Source: Pelecanus crispus
Taxonomy: Eukaryota; Chordata; Aves; Pelecaniformes; Pelecanidae
Assembly: GCF_030463565.1 (NCBI RefSeq)
Contig: NC_134653.1
Coordinates: 30,007,150-30,071,149 of the forward strand
DNA: 64,000 bases
Reading direction: 5' to 3'
Shown piece by piece: positions 1 through 10,750 of the stretch. Numbering within the stretch: position 1 is the first letter of the stretch; every line of letters begins with the position of its first letter. The position numbers were made by a program, and so were the translations under genes. The notes beneath the pieces were generated by a model. That model saw only the letters and a program-made list of their open reading frames with translations, had not been told where the DNA came from and searched no databases.

Positions 1-692
1 TTCCAGCACGGCAGAGTCCCGACCATCTGTGCCGCGTGGGCTCTCCCCATCCCGGGCACCCGCGGGGCGGGGAGCACTGCGCTGCCAGCCCAGCTTGCCC
101 CGCTGGAGGGGATACCCCGGGACCCCCCACCCCCGATTTGCACCAAAGCAGCATCTTTGCTCGCATTTCCCTGTGTCACACGCAGAGCACCCAAAACCCC
201 AGGACCACCCAAAACTACCGGAGGGGCAGCGCTGGGAGACAGCTCGGTCCCTGGAGCAGCACCCCAGGCTGCCCCACATCCCGCGATGGGAGGTGAGGGT
301 GCCTGCAGAGCAGGGGTTGTTCGGAGGCCCCTGGACAAAATCAGCGCTGTACCTCGCAACCAGCGAGAGCCCACGCCTCCAGGTCGGTGGGAGGAGGTGG
401 TGAAATGCTCCTTCTGCCGAGCTGGGGACCCCGGAGAGGTCAGGCACCTGGGGGGACTGAGCGCCGGCCTCTCCTGGGGAGGCTGCTGCCACCAAAGCCC
501 CAAAACCTCCTTCAGGCCAAAGCAGAGCAGGCACCTGAGCTGGCCCTGGGGCTGCAATTAGTGGCTGAACTCAGAGGGCATGGGGTGCAAGAGGCCTTCT
601 CTGGGCTCCTGCACCCAGGCACGGCTGCAGCTCCCTGCACCGCCCATGGCAGGGACACCCAGCCAGGACGAACCACCCCGCTGGGCACTTAC
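1..692 (-). other. ASPHD2: ASPHD2 intron following the first coding exon (partial)
   Basis: On the minus strand the coding exon ends at 693 and is followed by the consensus donor GTAAGT (692-687). The rest of this GC-rich stretch contains no segment coding for the remaining C-terminal part of ASPHD2, so the next exon lies beyond the left edge. The plus-strand open frames here are low-complexity and match nothing I recognise. Confidence 0.8.
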
Positions 693-1578
693 CTAGATGG
701 CAGCGGATGCGGATGTTCGTGGGTCCGTAGTGCTCGGCAATGACAGTGCCCGGGCTCAGCACGGAGATGCACGCGTTCCCAAAGACATTGTTGCCAATGC
801 AGGTGCGAAGGCTCCCGAGCAAGCGGTATGTCCGTGGGCACCTCCTGCAGTTCCTGGGCACGCACATGCCCTGGTTCACCAGGTAGAAGGTGAACCACTC
901 CCCGCTGGGCGTGCTGTTCATTTTCCATCCTTGCGGGAGGCTGCAGTTTGAGAAAGCTTTGTAGAGAGTCTCAAACTCGCACAGGATGGTCTGGAAGTTG
1001 CGCTCCAGCAACTCCACGTCGTGCTTTTGAGCGTCCCGGGAGAAATAGGGCATGGTTGGCAAGTCTGGCAAGAAGAAGACTTCTGGCTTCTGGATGGACG
1101 GCCGGCTGTTGAGGTAGCGGCCCTGCTCGCGGATGCCCTTGTGGATCCTGCCCATGCCAGACCAGGAGTAGCGCTTGGCGTACTCCTGCAGGTTGTGGTA
1201 GAGTTTCTGGTTGAGCCCGTCGTGGTGCGTGCAGCGCACGCACTCGGGCGAGTGGCAGTAGACGTACCCGTTCTGCACGCCGTTGGCCTCGGCGCTCTGC
1301 ATCAGGGCGTTGACGGTGGCGTAGGCGCGGGGCTGCTCCCGCCCCACGTGGTAGCAGTACCACACGAAGAGGACCAGGAGGCAGGCGACGGCGGCGAGGG
1401 CTGTGGCGTCGCAGTCCCGGAAAGACTGGATGCCAGTGGCGATGAAATCCCGGAGTCCATCCAGGGACCAGCTCCAGTCCATCAGCCACTCCAAAGACAT
1501 GGTGGTGCAGCGGGTGGTGGGTGCGTGCAGGGGGGCCGGGCGGTCAGTCCTCGTGGTCCTCAGAGGCACCCACACCAT
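693..1578 (-). CDS. ASPHD2: ASPHD2 first coding exon (aspartate beta-hydroxylase domain-containing protein 2), partial
   Basis: This exon encodes the first 295 residues and one base of the next codon (phase 1 donor after ...RCHL). The protein is a predicted type II membrane protein of the aspartyl/asparaginyl beta-hydroxylase family (2-oxoglutarate/Fe(II) type). Its own substrate is not established. A hydrophobic anchor lies at about residues 58-76 ([17 protein letters not shown]), followed by a lumenal part with a CxxC-like pair ([10 protein letters not shown]) and the conserved stretch [20 protein letters not shown]. The hydroxylase fold is entered at EHYGPTN (H283), which corresponds to the first metal-binding His of ASPH; RxRCHLG follows. 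The second metal His and the C-terminus, roughly 75 residues by comparison with about 369 in human, are outside the window. I chose the ATG at 1578 because the 26-residue extension before MSLEWL has the same length and similar residues in human. The ATG at 1500 is the alternative start. Confidence 0.95.
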
Positions 1579-1810
1579 GCAGCTCAGCCGGGGCGTGGGG
1601 GGAAGGGGCTGCCATGGGGAAGCAGAGCTGCGGCTCTCCCCTGCGCGCCTGAGGGTTCTGCATTGGCAGCAGCAGCCGGCAGCTCCCAGGGAGGCGGGCG
1701 GCCAGGCTGCCCGGAGGTCCCAGCGTCGGGGCTCAGCAGCAATGTGCCTGGAGGGTGTCCACTGGCAATCCCAGGCTGATCATCCTGAAAGGCAGTGCTG
1801 GAGGGAAGCT
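1579..1810 (-). other. ASPHD2: ASPHD2 5' UTR part of the coding exon (inferred)
   Basis: A strong minus-strand acceptor, a pyrimidine run ending TTTCTTTCCGCAG, finishes at 1811. The coding exon would then start at 1810 and include about 232 nt of 5' UTR. One upstream ATG near 1785 would encode a 16-residue peptide ending in TGA before the main start. The acceptor is seen in the sequence; its use is inferred. Confidence 0.5.
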
Positions 1811-4480
1811 CTGCGGAAAGAAATCCGGAGGCGTTAGGGAGGCAGTTTCCCCTTGGGGTCCCTGCAGTGCTTCAGTGCACAGCGTGCAGCTGGGGCCGCG
1901 TATCGGGGCTGCGTGGGGCACTGGCTCCTCATGGGGGGATGATGGATGAGGAGCCCTCCTCTCTGCCCAACATCATCCCACGCTGAGAAAAACCCCCACC
2001 CCTCCCAACAGCATCTTCCACAAGTATCCAAATGGAAGGTAAGCAGGGAGAGCAGGCCGCTTGGCCCCCATTGCCCCAAGGTGACCATCTCCCCTCCTGC
2101 TCTTCCCCCCATTTCTCTCCTCCATTGCTGCCTCATCATGTCTGAAATCTGGCTGATAAGGCAGCGGGCAAAGCTGGGAACAGACACTTAACAGCCCTAT
2201 CCTGCAGCACATCAGTTTATCCCCTTGATCTAAATGCTCTGAAATGACTCTCCCTCCAGAGACTGAGCTGAGCCCCGAGCTTGCCCGCCGGCAGCGGCAG
2301 GTCAGGGTTGGCTTGTTTGATTTCACCAACTAGAGGTTATTGGCTTGCAGGTCACAGGAGCTGAACGGCTCCGCACACTGCCACAACGCCCTGCATGCCC
2401 GACCCAAGAAGCAGAGCCTGTCCTCCCTCCCCGGGCAGGGGACAAGTCCACTACGCAAGCAGCGGCCGCTGTCTGTCCCTTCTTCAGTGACCTCCGGGCA
2501 GCTTTGTCCTGCCTCACCGTCACAGCTCTTGGGAAAGCAGCTCTGTGAAAAGAGAAGCTGCTCCAACTCCTTGTAACCATGAGCAATGTTTGCTCACTCC
2601 AAACTCCATCCCTGGGCACCTCTGAGCAGCAAGCAGCGGGGGAAGAGGGGCACACAAGGCAACAGGTGAGAAATGGAGGGGAAACACAAACCAGGTTGGG
2701 AAGCATGCCGAGAGGTATCCCAGCCTACGGCACGCTGCCAGCACCGAAGGAGAGCCTTGTAATTACTGATGTGTGGCATTTAAAGCAGCTGAACAGGAGT
2801 GTCTGGGGGTCACGTCTCCGCACCAAGCAGATGGGTCAGGCTGGGCATGTGTGGAGGGAGGGTCACAGCCCGCCCCGGAGCACCGAAAGCGGAGCGAAGG
2901 ATACATGCTCTCACCGGGTTCATCTGTGCTAATGCTGCGCCCAGAGTGCACCTCCTGGACACGTCAACTGCTGCACAGCCCCGGGCAGGGCAGGGGGATG
3001 CAGGCTGGCAGCAGCTGCAGGGCAAACAGCTCTCCATCTGGGAGGGGTGAAACAAGGATGATACAGGTAAGGGGGAGGGAGGAAGACGCCGTGGGAGCTC
3101 ATCAGCAAGAGCATTGACTTGAAGGAGTAGGATGGGTTTATTAGCCAGGGAAGCCATCCAAATCCTTCCCAGCCCTCCCTGCCAAGGTCCTGCATTTCCC
3201 TATTGATTGCAATGGTGATGCACTTCAGCTGGTAGAGCTTTGGCTGGGACCTGACCCTGCAGCTGTGGACCTTGTGCAGGGCCGGGGACACAGGCTTCGG
3301 GCACTTTTACACCCTGGGGAGAGACGCCCACACAGCCAACCTCCCTCCATCCTACTTCCTTGTAGCACATTGCCTGCGTGCCCTGTCCCAGGATCTGCAA
3401 TCCACGTGTCACATCACAGCCTCCTGGGAATTTTAAGATAACTTTCCTCCATCCCCACCGGCTGGCATCCCTCCAGACACGCCAACTTCTCCAGCCCAGG
3501 CCTCAGCTCCCAGGGCGCAGCCGTGGAGCCGGTCCCAGGGGTGTTCCCCGAGGCTGGCACAATCCCCCCACGCTCCTCCACAGTGCTGGAGCGTGCCTGG
3601 GAAGGCAGGCAGAGCCCTGGCATGATCTGTATTCAAGGTGGCTCTCACCCCGACAGGCAAGCAGGGAACTGCCTCAGCGCAGCAGCCAGGCTCGTTCAGA
3701 AGCCGACTGACAAAAAGAGTGCGAGGGGAAGCAGAGCTGGGGGGTCCGACAACCTCGGGGTCCCCGAGATGGAGTCGTTCACACCCCTGTGAGGGCAAAA
3801 CAGCACAAACACATCCCCACTGCTGCCCTGGAGCTGCTGTCAACACCTCAAAGGGGGAAAATCAGGGGGAAACCATCAGAGCAGTAAGAGATCAAAGCCC
3901 CTGCGCCCACGTGCAGCCTGCCTGGCCCCAGAGCCTGGCAGCCAGGGAGCCTTCTGGCTGCTGAGCCCTGGGCTGCACGGGGGTGCTTCGGGCAGAGCCT
4001 CCCGCGGGGATCCAGCCCAGCAGCTGCCTCCTGCGCTGGCACAGAGAGCCCTGATGTAAACCTGCCCAAACCTACCTTCTGCAGCCGTTGTACTGGCGGC
4101 GGCAGAGCAGGGCCCCAAATGCCAGCACCAGAGCAGGGCCCCAAATGCTGGCACCACAGCAGGGCCCCAAATGCCGGCACCAGAGCAGGGCCCCAAATGC
4201 CGGCACCACTCCCCGTGGGCGCCGCACGGCTGGGACCTGCTACCAGGCTGGTCGGTGCCATCACCCTTCCAGCCCAGCTGCAGGCAGCGCTGAGACGGGT
4301 AGTCGCATAAAGCACCCCTGGCCTGGGATCCAAGAAAAGGCTCGTCAGCTAATAATAAAGAGCAGGACCAGTCCAGAAGAGTGCAAATCAATTCCACGTT
4401 GCACTGAAGTTGTGCAGGACGTGGAGGCGAGCACCGTGCCAGGCAGCAGTGGCGTTACATAATGAAGGCAGAGAGGCTTC
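1811..4480 (-). other. ASPHD2: Probable 5' intron of ASPHD2
   Basis: This is the interval between the inferred acceptor at 1811 and the CpG island that probably holds the noncoding first exon. It has no convincing coding exon on either strand. Apart from the 26-bp tandem repeat at its upper end, annotated separately, I see only unique sequence of ordinary bird composition. Confidence 0.45.
4104..4207. repeat. 26-bp minisatellite, four copies
   Basis: Four head-to-tail copies of a 26-bp unit begin AGAGCAGGGCCCCAAATG. The copies differ from each other at only a few positions. The array lies just downstream of the ASPHD2 CpG island, inside the inferred 5' intron. 104 divided by 26 is exactly four units. 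Confidence 0.9.
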
Positions 4481-5100
4481 GATGCAGCAGAAAGTTGCAT
4501 CTTGGCGGCTCCGCGGGGGCCCCGGCATCTCCCGGAGGAGGTGGGTTTCGCTCAGCCCGGCCAGCATCCCCAGGCCGTGGGCCCCGCGGCGATGAGGACG
4601 CATGGCGGGGCCGTCCTCGGCTCGGTGAAGGCGGCGGCGCCTTCGGGAGGGGTGCGAGGAGCCTCCTCCGGGTGCAGGAGCGGTGGGGTGAGGCAGGGTG
4701 CCCGCCTGCTACTACGGAGCTGGAGCGGGGCCAGGCAGGCGCGGGCGCTGGCTTCGCCCCGTCCTCCCGCACGCCACCCCGCCGGTGCCAGCCGGCGCGC
4801 CGCTCTCCCCCAGTGTGGCGGTGTCCCCCCGGCGTGGCGGCGTCAGCTGGTGCCACCGGTGTGGCTGCATCACCCGGCGTGGCAGCGCTGCCCGCCGCGC
4901 CGGTGTCACCTCACCCAGCGTGGCGGTGGCACCTGCCGCCGCGGTGGCACCGGGCGCGGCCGTGTCGCCCGGCCCACGCCGAGCCCCGCTGCCCCGGCCG
5001 GGCGGAGCCGGGCTGCGCTCCCCGGGCTGCGCTCCCCGCCGAGGGCACCGCTCCCCGCCCCGCGGCCCCGCCGCCCCCGCGGCCTCGCCCTCTCCCCCCG

Positions 5101-5145
5101 CGATGCGATGCGATGCGATGCGATGCGGTGCGGTGCGGTGCGGTG
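5101..5145. repeat. Pentanucleotide repeat (CGATG)5(CGGTG)4
   Basis: Five perfect CGATG units are followed by four CGGTG units, a single-base shift of the unit within one array. The array is in the centre of the CpG island. Confidence 0.95.
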
Positions 5146-5185
5146 GTACCGACCTGCTGCCCGGGCCGGGCCGTGCGGGGCCGCC

Positions 5186-5243
5186 GCTCCGCTCCGCTCC
5201 GCTCCGCTCCGCTCCGCTCCGCTCGCCGCCGCCGCCGCCGCCG
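5186..5243. repeat. Pentanucleotide (GCTCC)7 followed by a (GCC)n triplet run
   Basis: Seven perfect GCTCC units occupy 5186-5220. After a short junction a GCC triplet run continues to about 5243. Both lie in the CpG island about 40 bp from the CGATG/CGGTG array. Such runs near a transcription start are often polymorphic. Confidence 0.95.
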
Positions 5244-5649
5244 CGGACCACAACTCCCAGCAGCCCGGGCAGGAGGGGCCCGCACCGCCCCCGCCGGGAC
5301 CGCGCCGGGGCGGCAGCCTGCGGGCCCCGGGCGAGGCACCGCCCGCCCGCCCGCCCTCCGCTGCGGGCCGGCCCCCGCCCCCGCGCCCGCCCCTCGCCGC
5401 GGCCTCGGGGCGGCGCGGCGCGCCCCCGCACCGCGCAGCCGGGAGCAGCGGGGCTGCGGCACCCGGGCGGGGGGTCCCGGGGACGGAGAGGCGGGGGGGG
5501 TGCTGGTCCCCGAGGGAGCAGCCATCGCGGCTGCGGGCACCCCGGGACGCGGGGACACGGGCATCGGCGGCTGGGGGGCAGGAGGCGCAGAGGCGCCGGG
5601 GGGGTGCAGGAGGACGTGCAGGGGTTGCCGGCTCCAAGGACACCGGCAC

Positions 5650-6130
5650 TGGGGGCTGCAGCAGTCAGGGTGCAGGGGAGGCTGGCCCCGGGGAGGCTGG
5701 CCCCAGGGGTGGGGGCACACAGGGATGCAGGCACCCAGTACACAGGATACCGGCTCCAGGGACTCAGACTATTAGGGATGCAGCAGCTGGGATGTGCGGG
5801 ATGCTGGCTCCAGGGATGCAGGGAATACTGGCTGCAGGGATACAGGCACCTGGGGATGCGGGCACCCAGGTTGCAGGGGTTGCTGGTCCCCGAGGAGGCA
5901 TGTGCTGGGTATGCAGGGGACAGGAGCACCTTGTGCCTGGGATGCAGGCAGCCAGGGATGCCACAGCAAGGATGTGAGGGTGTGCTGCAGCACCTGGGGT
6001 GAGGGGAGGCTGTTCCCAGGGGTGCTGGCTGCCAGGATGCAGGAGGTGCTGGCCAGGGGGGTTGGGGGCACCTGGGATGCAGCACCGTGGATACAGATGG
6101 CTGGGGAGGCAGCCCCCAGGGATGTGGGCA
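5650..6130. repeat. Degenerate GC-rich tandem repeat region
   Basis: Loosely repeated words of the type CTGCAGGGATGCAGGCACCTGGGG recur throughout (for example around 5715, 5815, 5840, 5940 and 6035). They look like an old, diverged minisatellite at the edge of the CpG island. No fixed period can be assigned by eye. Confidence 0.5.
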
Positions 6131-9100
6131 TTCCCAGGGGGTGGCAGAAGTGTGTGAGCCCCCCCTCATGCTCACAGCCAGTTCCTGCCCCTCCAGTTAG
6201 GAGGGACCCTCAGCTGGTAAACGACAATCTGCTGGCATCTCCTGCTCCCATTCCGACTGCTCCAAGGTGCTTCCTCCCTCAGCTGTGGGCAGTGTCAGGG
6301 CTGAGGTTCCTGGGCCATGGCAGCTTCAGCTCCTGGGAGTTCCCTTTGAGAGCCCCTTGGCAGCGGGTGCAGGAGCTGCAGAGCCCCAGCAGACCATGGC
6401 CATGTCTAACAGCAGCAGCTCAGCACTTGGAGCCGACAGACTGACTGTAAGTGCAGCCTCCCCACGCACACTTGGCTCCAAGGGGGTTGACAAACATTCC
6501 CTTTCTAAGCTGACCTTGCATGCGTCCAGGCTTTGGCCCTATGGAAAAGAGGAGACCAGTGTTGCAGGTTGGCTGTAAAGGAAGTAAAATTTTTAGCAAT
6601 TTGGGGTGTCCCTTAACAACTCTGAAATGCTGGTGGAGAAACACTTTGTCGTGGCCTTTCTGCTTCCTGCTTGCTTGCTTTTTTCCTCCCCAACTCATTT
6701 CCCATTCACCTAAGTGAATACTGTCAAATCCGGGGGACCCAGGAGCCCCATGGTCCAGCCCTCCCTCCACCGTTCCCCCTGGCATCAGATAAGCTGCTGG
6801 GCCGAGCTGACTGCAGGCAAAGCCCGGGTGCAGGCAGAGCCCTGGCAGCGCTGCCCTGCCCTGTGGCAGAGTGCCACGTGGAGCTGCGTGGGACACATGT
6901 CACTGCTCCCAGCGCGGGGGAAGCCCTGCCTCGTTTCGCAGGTTTTGCCATCCGGTGCCTGCACGCTGCAGGTGGCCGGCCTGCACGTCCTCCCCCGTAA
7001 CAGCTCAAGCTGGGTTTTAGAAGTGAAATAAGGGCTGCTCTGCTCAGCCCCTCAGGTGTGTGTGCTTGCTCTGGAGCAACCTCATCCCCAGCTACTTCAG
7101 ACCTAAGCTGCACCTTGTTATCTGTCCTGGCACATTTTTGCCTCCTGTCTGGTCCTGCTGTTCCCCTGCGCTCCCAAGAGCTCATTCCCCACCCCAGCCT
7201 CCCCGCGGTTCACTCCTGCAGGGCCCTGGCAATGTTGCAGGGTGAGAGGAGAGTGAGTTTATTCACTCCTGCTCTTTCCCAGACCCCTCTCAGCCTGCCT
7301 CAGCCCACACCTCCTGCCTGCTTTTGGCAGACAGCGCATCCTTCTGTTGGCAGTCACAGAGTCTGCTGGCTCTCCGTGCTGGGCTCTGGACTCTCCCAGC
7401 CTTTCTCCCCTCTGTCTGCCTTCTGCTCTCTGCTCCCCGTTGGGCCTCTCCAGGCCCTGCTCCTCAGCTCTGCCGCTTGTCTCTTCTCTGCAGGACAAGC
7501 TGCCCCTCTCTTTCCTCTGCCTTTAGGATGTCGCCTGGTGCTCTTCGCCCTCCAGTGCAGCAACCCCCTTCTCAGCACTGCACCCGCTCCAGCAACCGGT
7601 CTGCGGCAGCTTTCCCATAGCTCTGGGGAGAGGAGGGGGAACTGGAGATCTGAAGGACCGGGGTCTCATCCTGACTCCCTGGTGTGCATTTCCCCAATAA
7701 CACCAAGCCCACAGCATGCGCCACACAGGTTTCTTGTGACACGTCCTGCACCATCTGTGCCTGCCCCACGCTGAGGGTGCAGGGACCCGATGCCTCTGCC
7801 CTGTGCTCTTTTGAGGGGCTGGCAGGGATGCCACAAGGGTTAATCCTGCTGCCAGCCTCTTCCTGGGTTTGTGCTCCTCAGGTCCCTCCTCTGCCCTATC
7901 AACTCCTCTCAGTGTTTGGCCTGGGTGATCCACCCAGCCTGGGGAACTCAGGGGAGTCAGGTGGGCAGGTTCCCGGGGCTGCGATGGCTCAGCTGGGATC
8001 CCCTGGAGTGCTGCAGGCATGGCCCCAGCCTGTGGGGAGCACCCCAAGCACACCCCCCCCCACCCCCCGCAGCCCTGCCTCTGCATCCCCCACCTCGCTG
8101 GTGCCTACAGCCATGGGGCAGCTGTGGGACAGAGGTGTGAGCCCAGCCCCGCTGCTGGCACCAGGAAGGGTCACTGAGCTCCAGGCAGGGACAGCAAGGG
8201 TCTGGCAGGGGCAAAGCGGGCAGCAAGAGCAGGCTCAGGAACCATCCCACGGCAGAAGGGCTGGGAACAGCCCAAGGATGCACTTCACAAGGCTCTGCCA
8301 GCAATACCCTGGCAGGAGCCCTGTCTGCATGGCAGCCTCCTGGCTCCAGCGGTTCCTTCTCCCTTTTCCCGAGATGTACTCCTGGGGCAGACACCACCCA
8401 GCGTCCTCCCCTGAGCCGCTGCCAGGACGTGGCTGCAGCCAAAACTGTGCTTGTGTTCTGCCAGGGCCAGGATTTCCCGGAGCATTTGGGCTGGAGCTGG
8501 GACAGTGATCCCGGAGGGGCCCTCCCTGTGCTTTCTGAGCCAAGGAGACCTGCACCGTGCAGGCTCCTGTCCCCTGAGTCCCCGCCAGACCAGCTTGTGC
8601 CCAGGCAATGTGCAGGATCCTCTGAGCATGGCTTTATCCCTCAGCCCTGCGTCCCTCCCTCAGCTTTTCTGCCTCTGGGTGCTGCTCTGTTGCCAGCTGC
8701 CAGCCCCCTCTGCCAGCCCAGCCCTGAGCCCCCTGCTCTTTGCTGTTTAATCATATTCCACCCTGCTGCTGTTTCCTGGCTCTGCACTGAAGGGTGCTAG
8801 CACCAGCCCCAGGGCTCTGCCACCGCTGACACCAGTGACCGTGGGCACCCTGCGTCCGGTTCCTGCCTCCTGGTGTTGAGCAAAGCCCTCAGCAGAGCCA
8901 GGGGCTGGGAGCCGGCCACTGCCCCAGCCCTCCATCCTCAGCATGCCTCCCCCCAAACCGCTTTTGCTTAGGCTCCTGCTGAGAAATAACCCTGCGATGG
9001 GGGAAGGTGCAGGAATGTGGCCAGCAAGCGGCCATGTGAAATCCTGCTGGGGAGCGTGAGCCCCAATGCCGGGGCAGAGCATCCCTGGGGCTGCGCAGGG

Positions 9101-10750
9101 ATGCTCTGCCTCGCCACCCTGCGATGTGGCTGGAAAGGAGGCAAGGGGTCCCCGCTGCTCCGTCCCTGAGCTCAGGTGGGTGGGCACAGGGGGTCCCTTG
9201 GCTACGTGACTGCTGGGGGACAAGCACACTGCATCTTCCCACTTGCACCCGCCGCAGGGGAGAGGCGGGTAATGGCTGTGGCTGCTGCGCCCAGACAAAG
9301 CTTAATCCGCGGCACAAAGCGCGAGGCCAGAGATTGGCTCCTGCTTTACGTCACCGAGGAGGAATGGCAGCATCAAGATTTTTTTTTTTTTTTCCCCTTC
9401 ATTTTAATTCTCTTGCAATCTCTGTCCAAAAATAACCCAAGCTTCCTCCCCCGGCAATGCTCCGCATCAGAGCCTTGGCTCCTTCGCCCCCCTGTGCATT
9501 AGCCTGACAGCTGCTAAACGAAGCTATTATCTTATGTCACATCATAACCTTTTTTAAAAGCACATTTTCAGAGTGCAGGACTATTCTATTGTTTTGTGTG
9601 GGGAGGTGCAAGAATGCACAGGAGGCCCTGGGTTTTCTGGAGGGCAGCAGATGCCCTGGGAGTGGGCATTTCCCAGGGCACTGGGTGGGCTGTGCATCCC
9701 TGTTCCTCCACGCCAGCCATTACCACTGCCAGGAAAACCTGGGACTCTGCAGGTATTGGGAAATGGTATTTGCCCTGGGACTTTCCAGCGCCTGCAGCAT
9801 GTCACCTGCCCTGGTCCCGCTCCTCGGTGAAACGGTGACACCCATCATCCTGCCACCATGCTCCCAGAGCATGGCCATGCTCACAGGCACCCAGGGATCC
9901 CCCCAGGCAAGACCCTGCCCTGCATGCTCCTGATGCTTTTTACACTCCTTGCTCCCCAGGGATGTGGCCTGGCCTGGCCAGCTCCCGGAGGGCTGCTCAG
10001 GGGGAAACCTCCTGCAGGCGGGGGCAGGAGGCAGACAGGAGCCCCTGCCAGAGCAGCTCAGCCTGGAGTGGCTCCCAGGGAGCAGTGGGGGGATTTTTTG
10101 GCAGGCGAGGCAGGCCGCCCCCCCCCCCCAATGGTTTTGGGGAGCTGCCCTGCCCCAGCTGGCACGTGTCCTGTGGGAGCTGCTGGGTGATGGCCACGGG
10201 GCGTCGGGCAGCCTGCGCTGCAGGGTGAGCAGGGCACAGGCAGGATGGGTCCCCAAAGGCCCCCTGCCCTGTGGGGCTGTGCTAGTGGGACTCCCCCAAA
10301 CCTTCTGCACATCCTCCGTGACATGGCCATGGGTCTCCAGCGGGGTCCCAGTGCCTCAGGGCAGGACCCAGGCACCCCACCCCCACCCTGCAAGGCACTG
10401 CTGTGGCTGGGCTGGCACGGGCGATGCTCTGGGAAGGGGTGAGGCTGGGTTTGGGAGGGTGCAGGAGGAACCGGTGCTGGCTCCTGTAGAGCATCCCAAG
10501 GAGGAGAGATGTCCACAGGGCTGTGCCAGCTCATCCCGTGTCCCGGTGGGCCTTGGCTGGCTCCATCCCATGGCAGCAGGGGCACATCATGGGGCTGCAC
10601 CAGCGCAGGATGTGGTCCCTGGAAATTGCGCTCAGAGCCAAGCCAGAGGCATCGGGCCACCGTCCTGCAGCAGGGCGTGCGACGTGCTCGGCGCTGACCC
10701 TTGCTTGCACCGCTGCAGCCCCTGCGCCTGTGCGGCAGGCCAGATTTGTG
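6130..10750. other. Intergenic region between ASPHD2 promoter and SEZ6L 3' UTR
   Basis: I see no coding exon, RNA gene or transposon remnant here. The open frames at 7058-7774, 7684-8508 and 9949-10785 are compositional and resemble no known family. Homopolymer tracts are present: T around 9380-9395 and C around 10120-10130. Part of this interval may hold a distal SEZ6L 3' UTR or the ASPHD2 upstream control region. Confidence 0.6.

Larger units (their letters stand above)
4500..5650 (-). promoter_or_regulatory. ASPHD2: CpG island, likely ASPHD2 promoter and noncoding first exon
   Basis: This is a long, dense run of C, G and CpG dinucleotides, in sharp contrast to the flanks. It lies about 3 kb upstream of the ASPHD2 coding exon on the same strand. 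Vertebrate CpG islands of this kind usually mark promoters, and no other gene nearby needs one. Minus-strand donors that could close a noncoding exon 1 exist at about 5154 (CAG|GTCGGT) and about 4915 (TGG|GTGAGG), but I cannot choose between them. The long open frames across it on both strands are a by-product of its GC content. Confidence 0.65.

Noticed and set aside
571..692. Continuation of the ASPHD2 frame past 693 (KCPAGWF...)
   Set aside because: This is read-through of the intron. The donor GTAAGT at 692 and the human continuation HLGLK show the exon ends at 693.
4462..6175. Open frames of 430-490 codons on both strands
   Set aside because: They coincide with the CpG island and degenerate GC-rich repeats, overlap in several frames at once and consist of Ala/Gly/Pro/Arg-rich low-complexity sequence. 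Stop codons are simply rare in such DNA.
7058..8508. Plus-strand frames of 238 and 274 codons between the two genes
   Set aside because: They have no recognisable family, poor codon character and no splice context. They are probably chance frames in GC-rich intergenic DNA.
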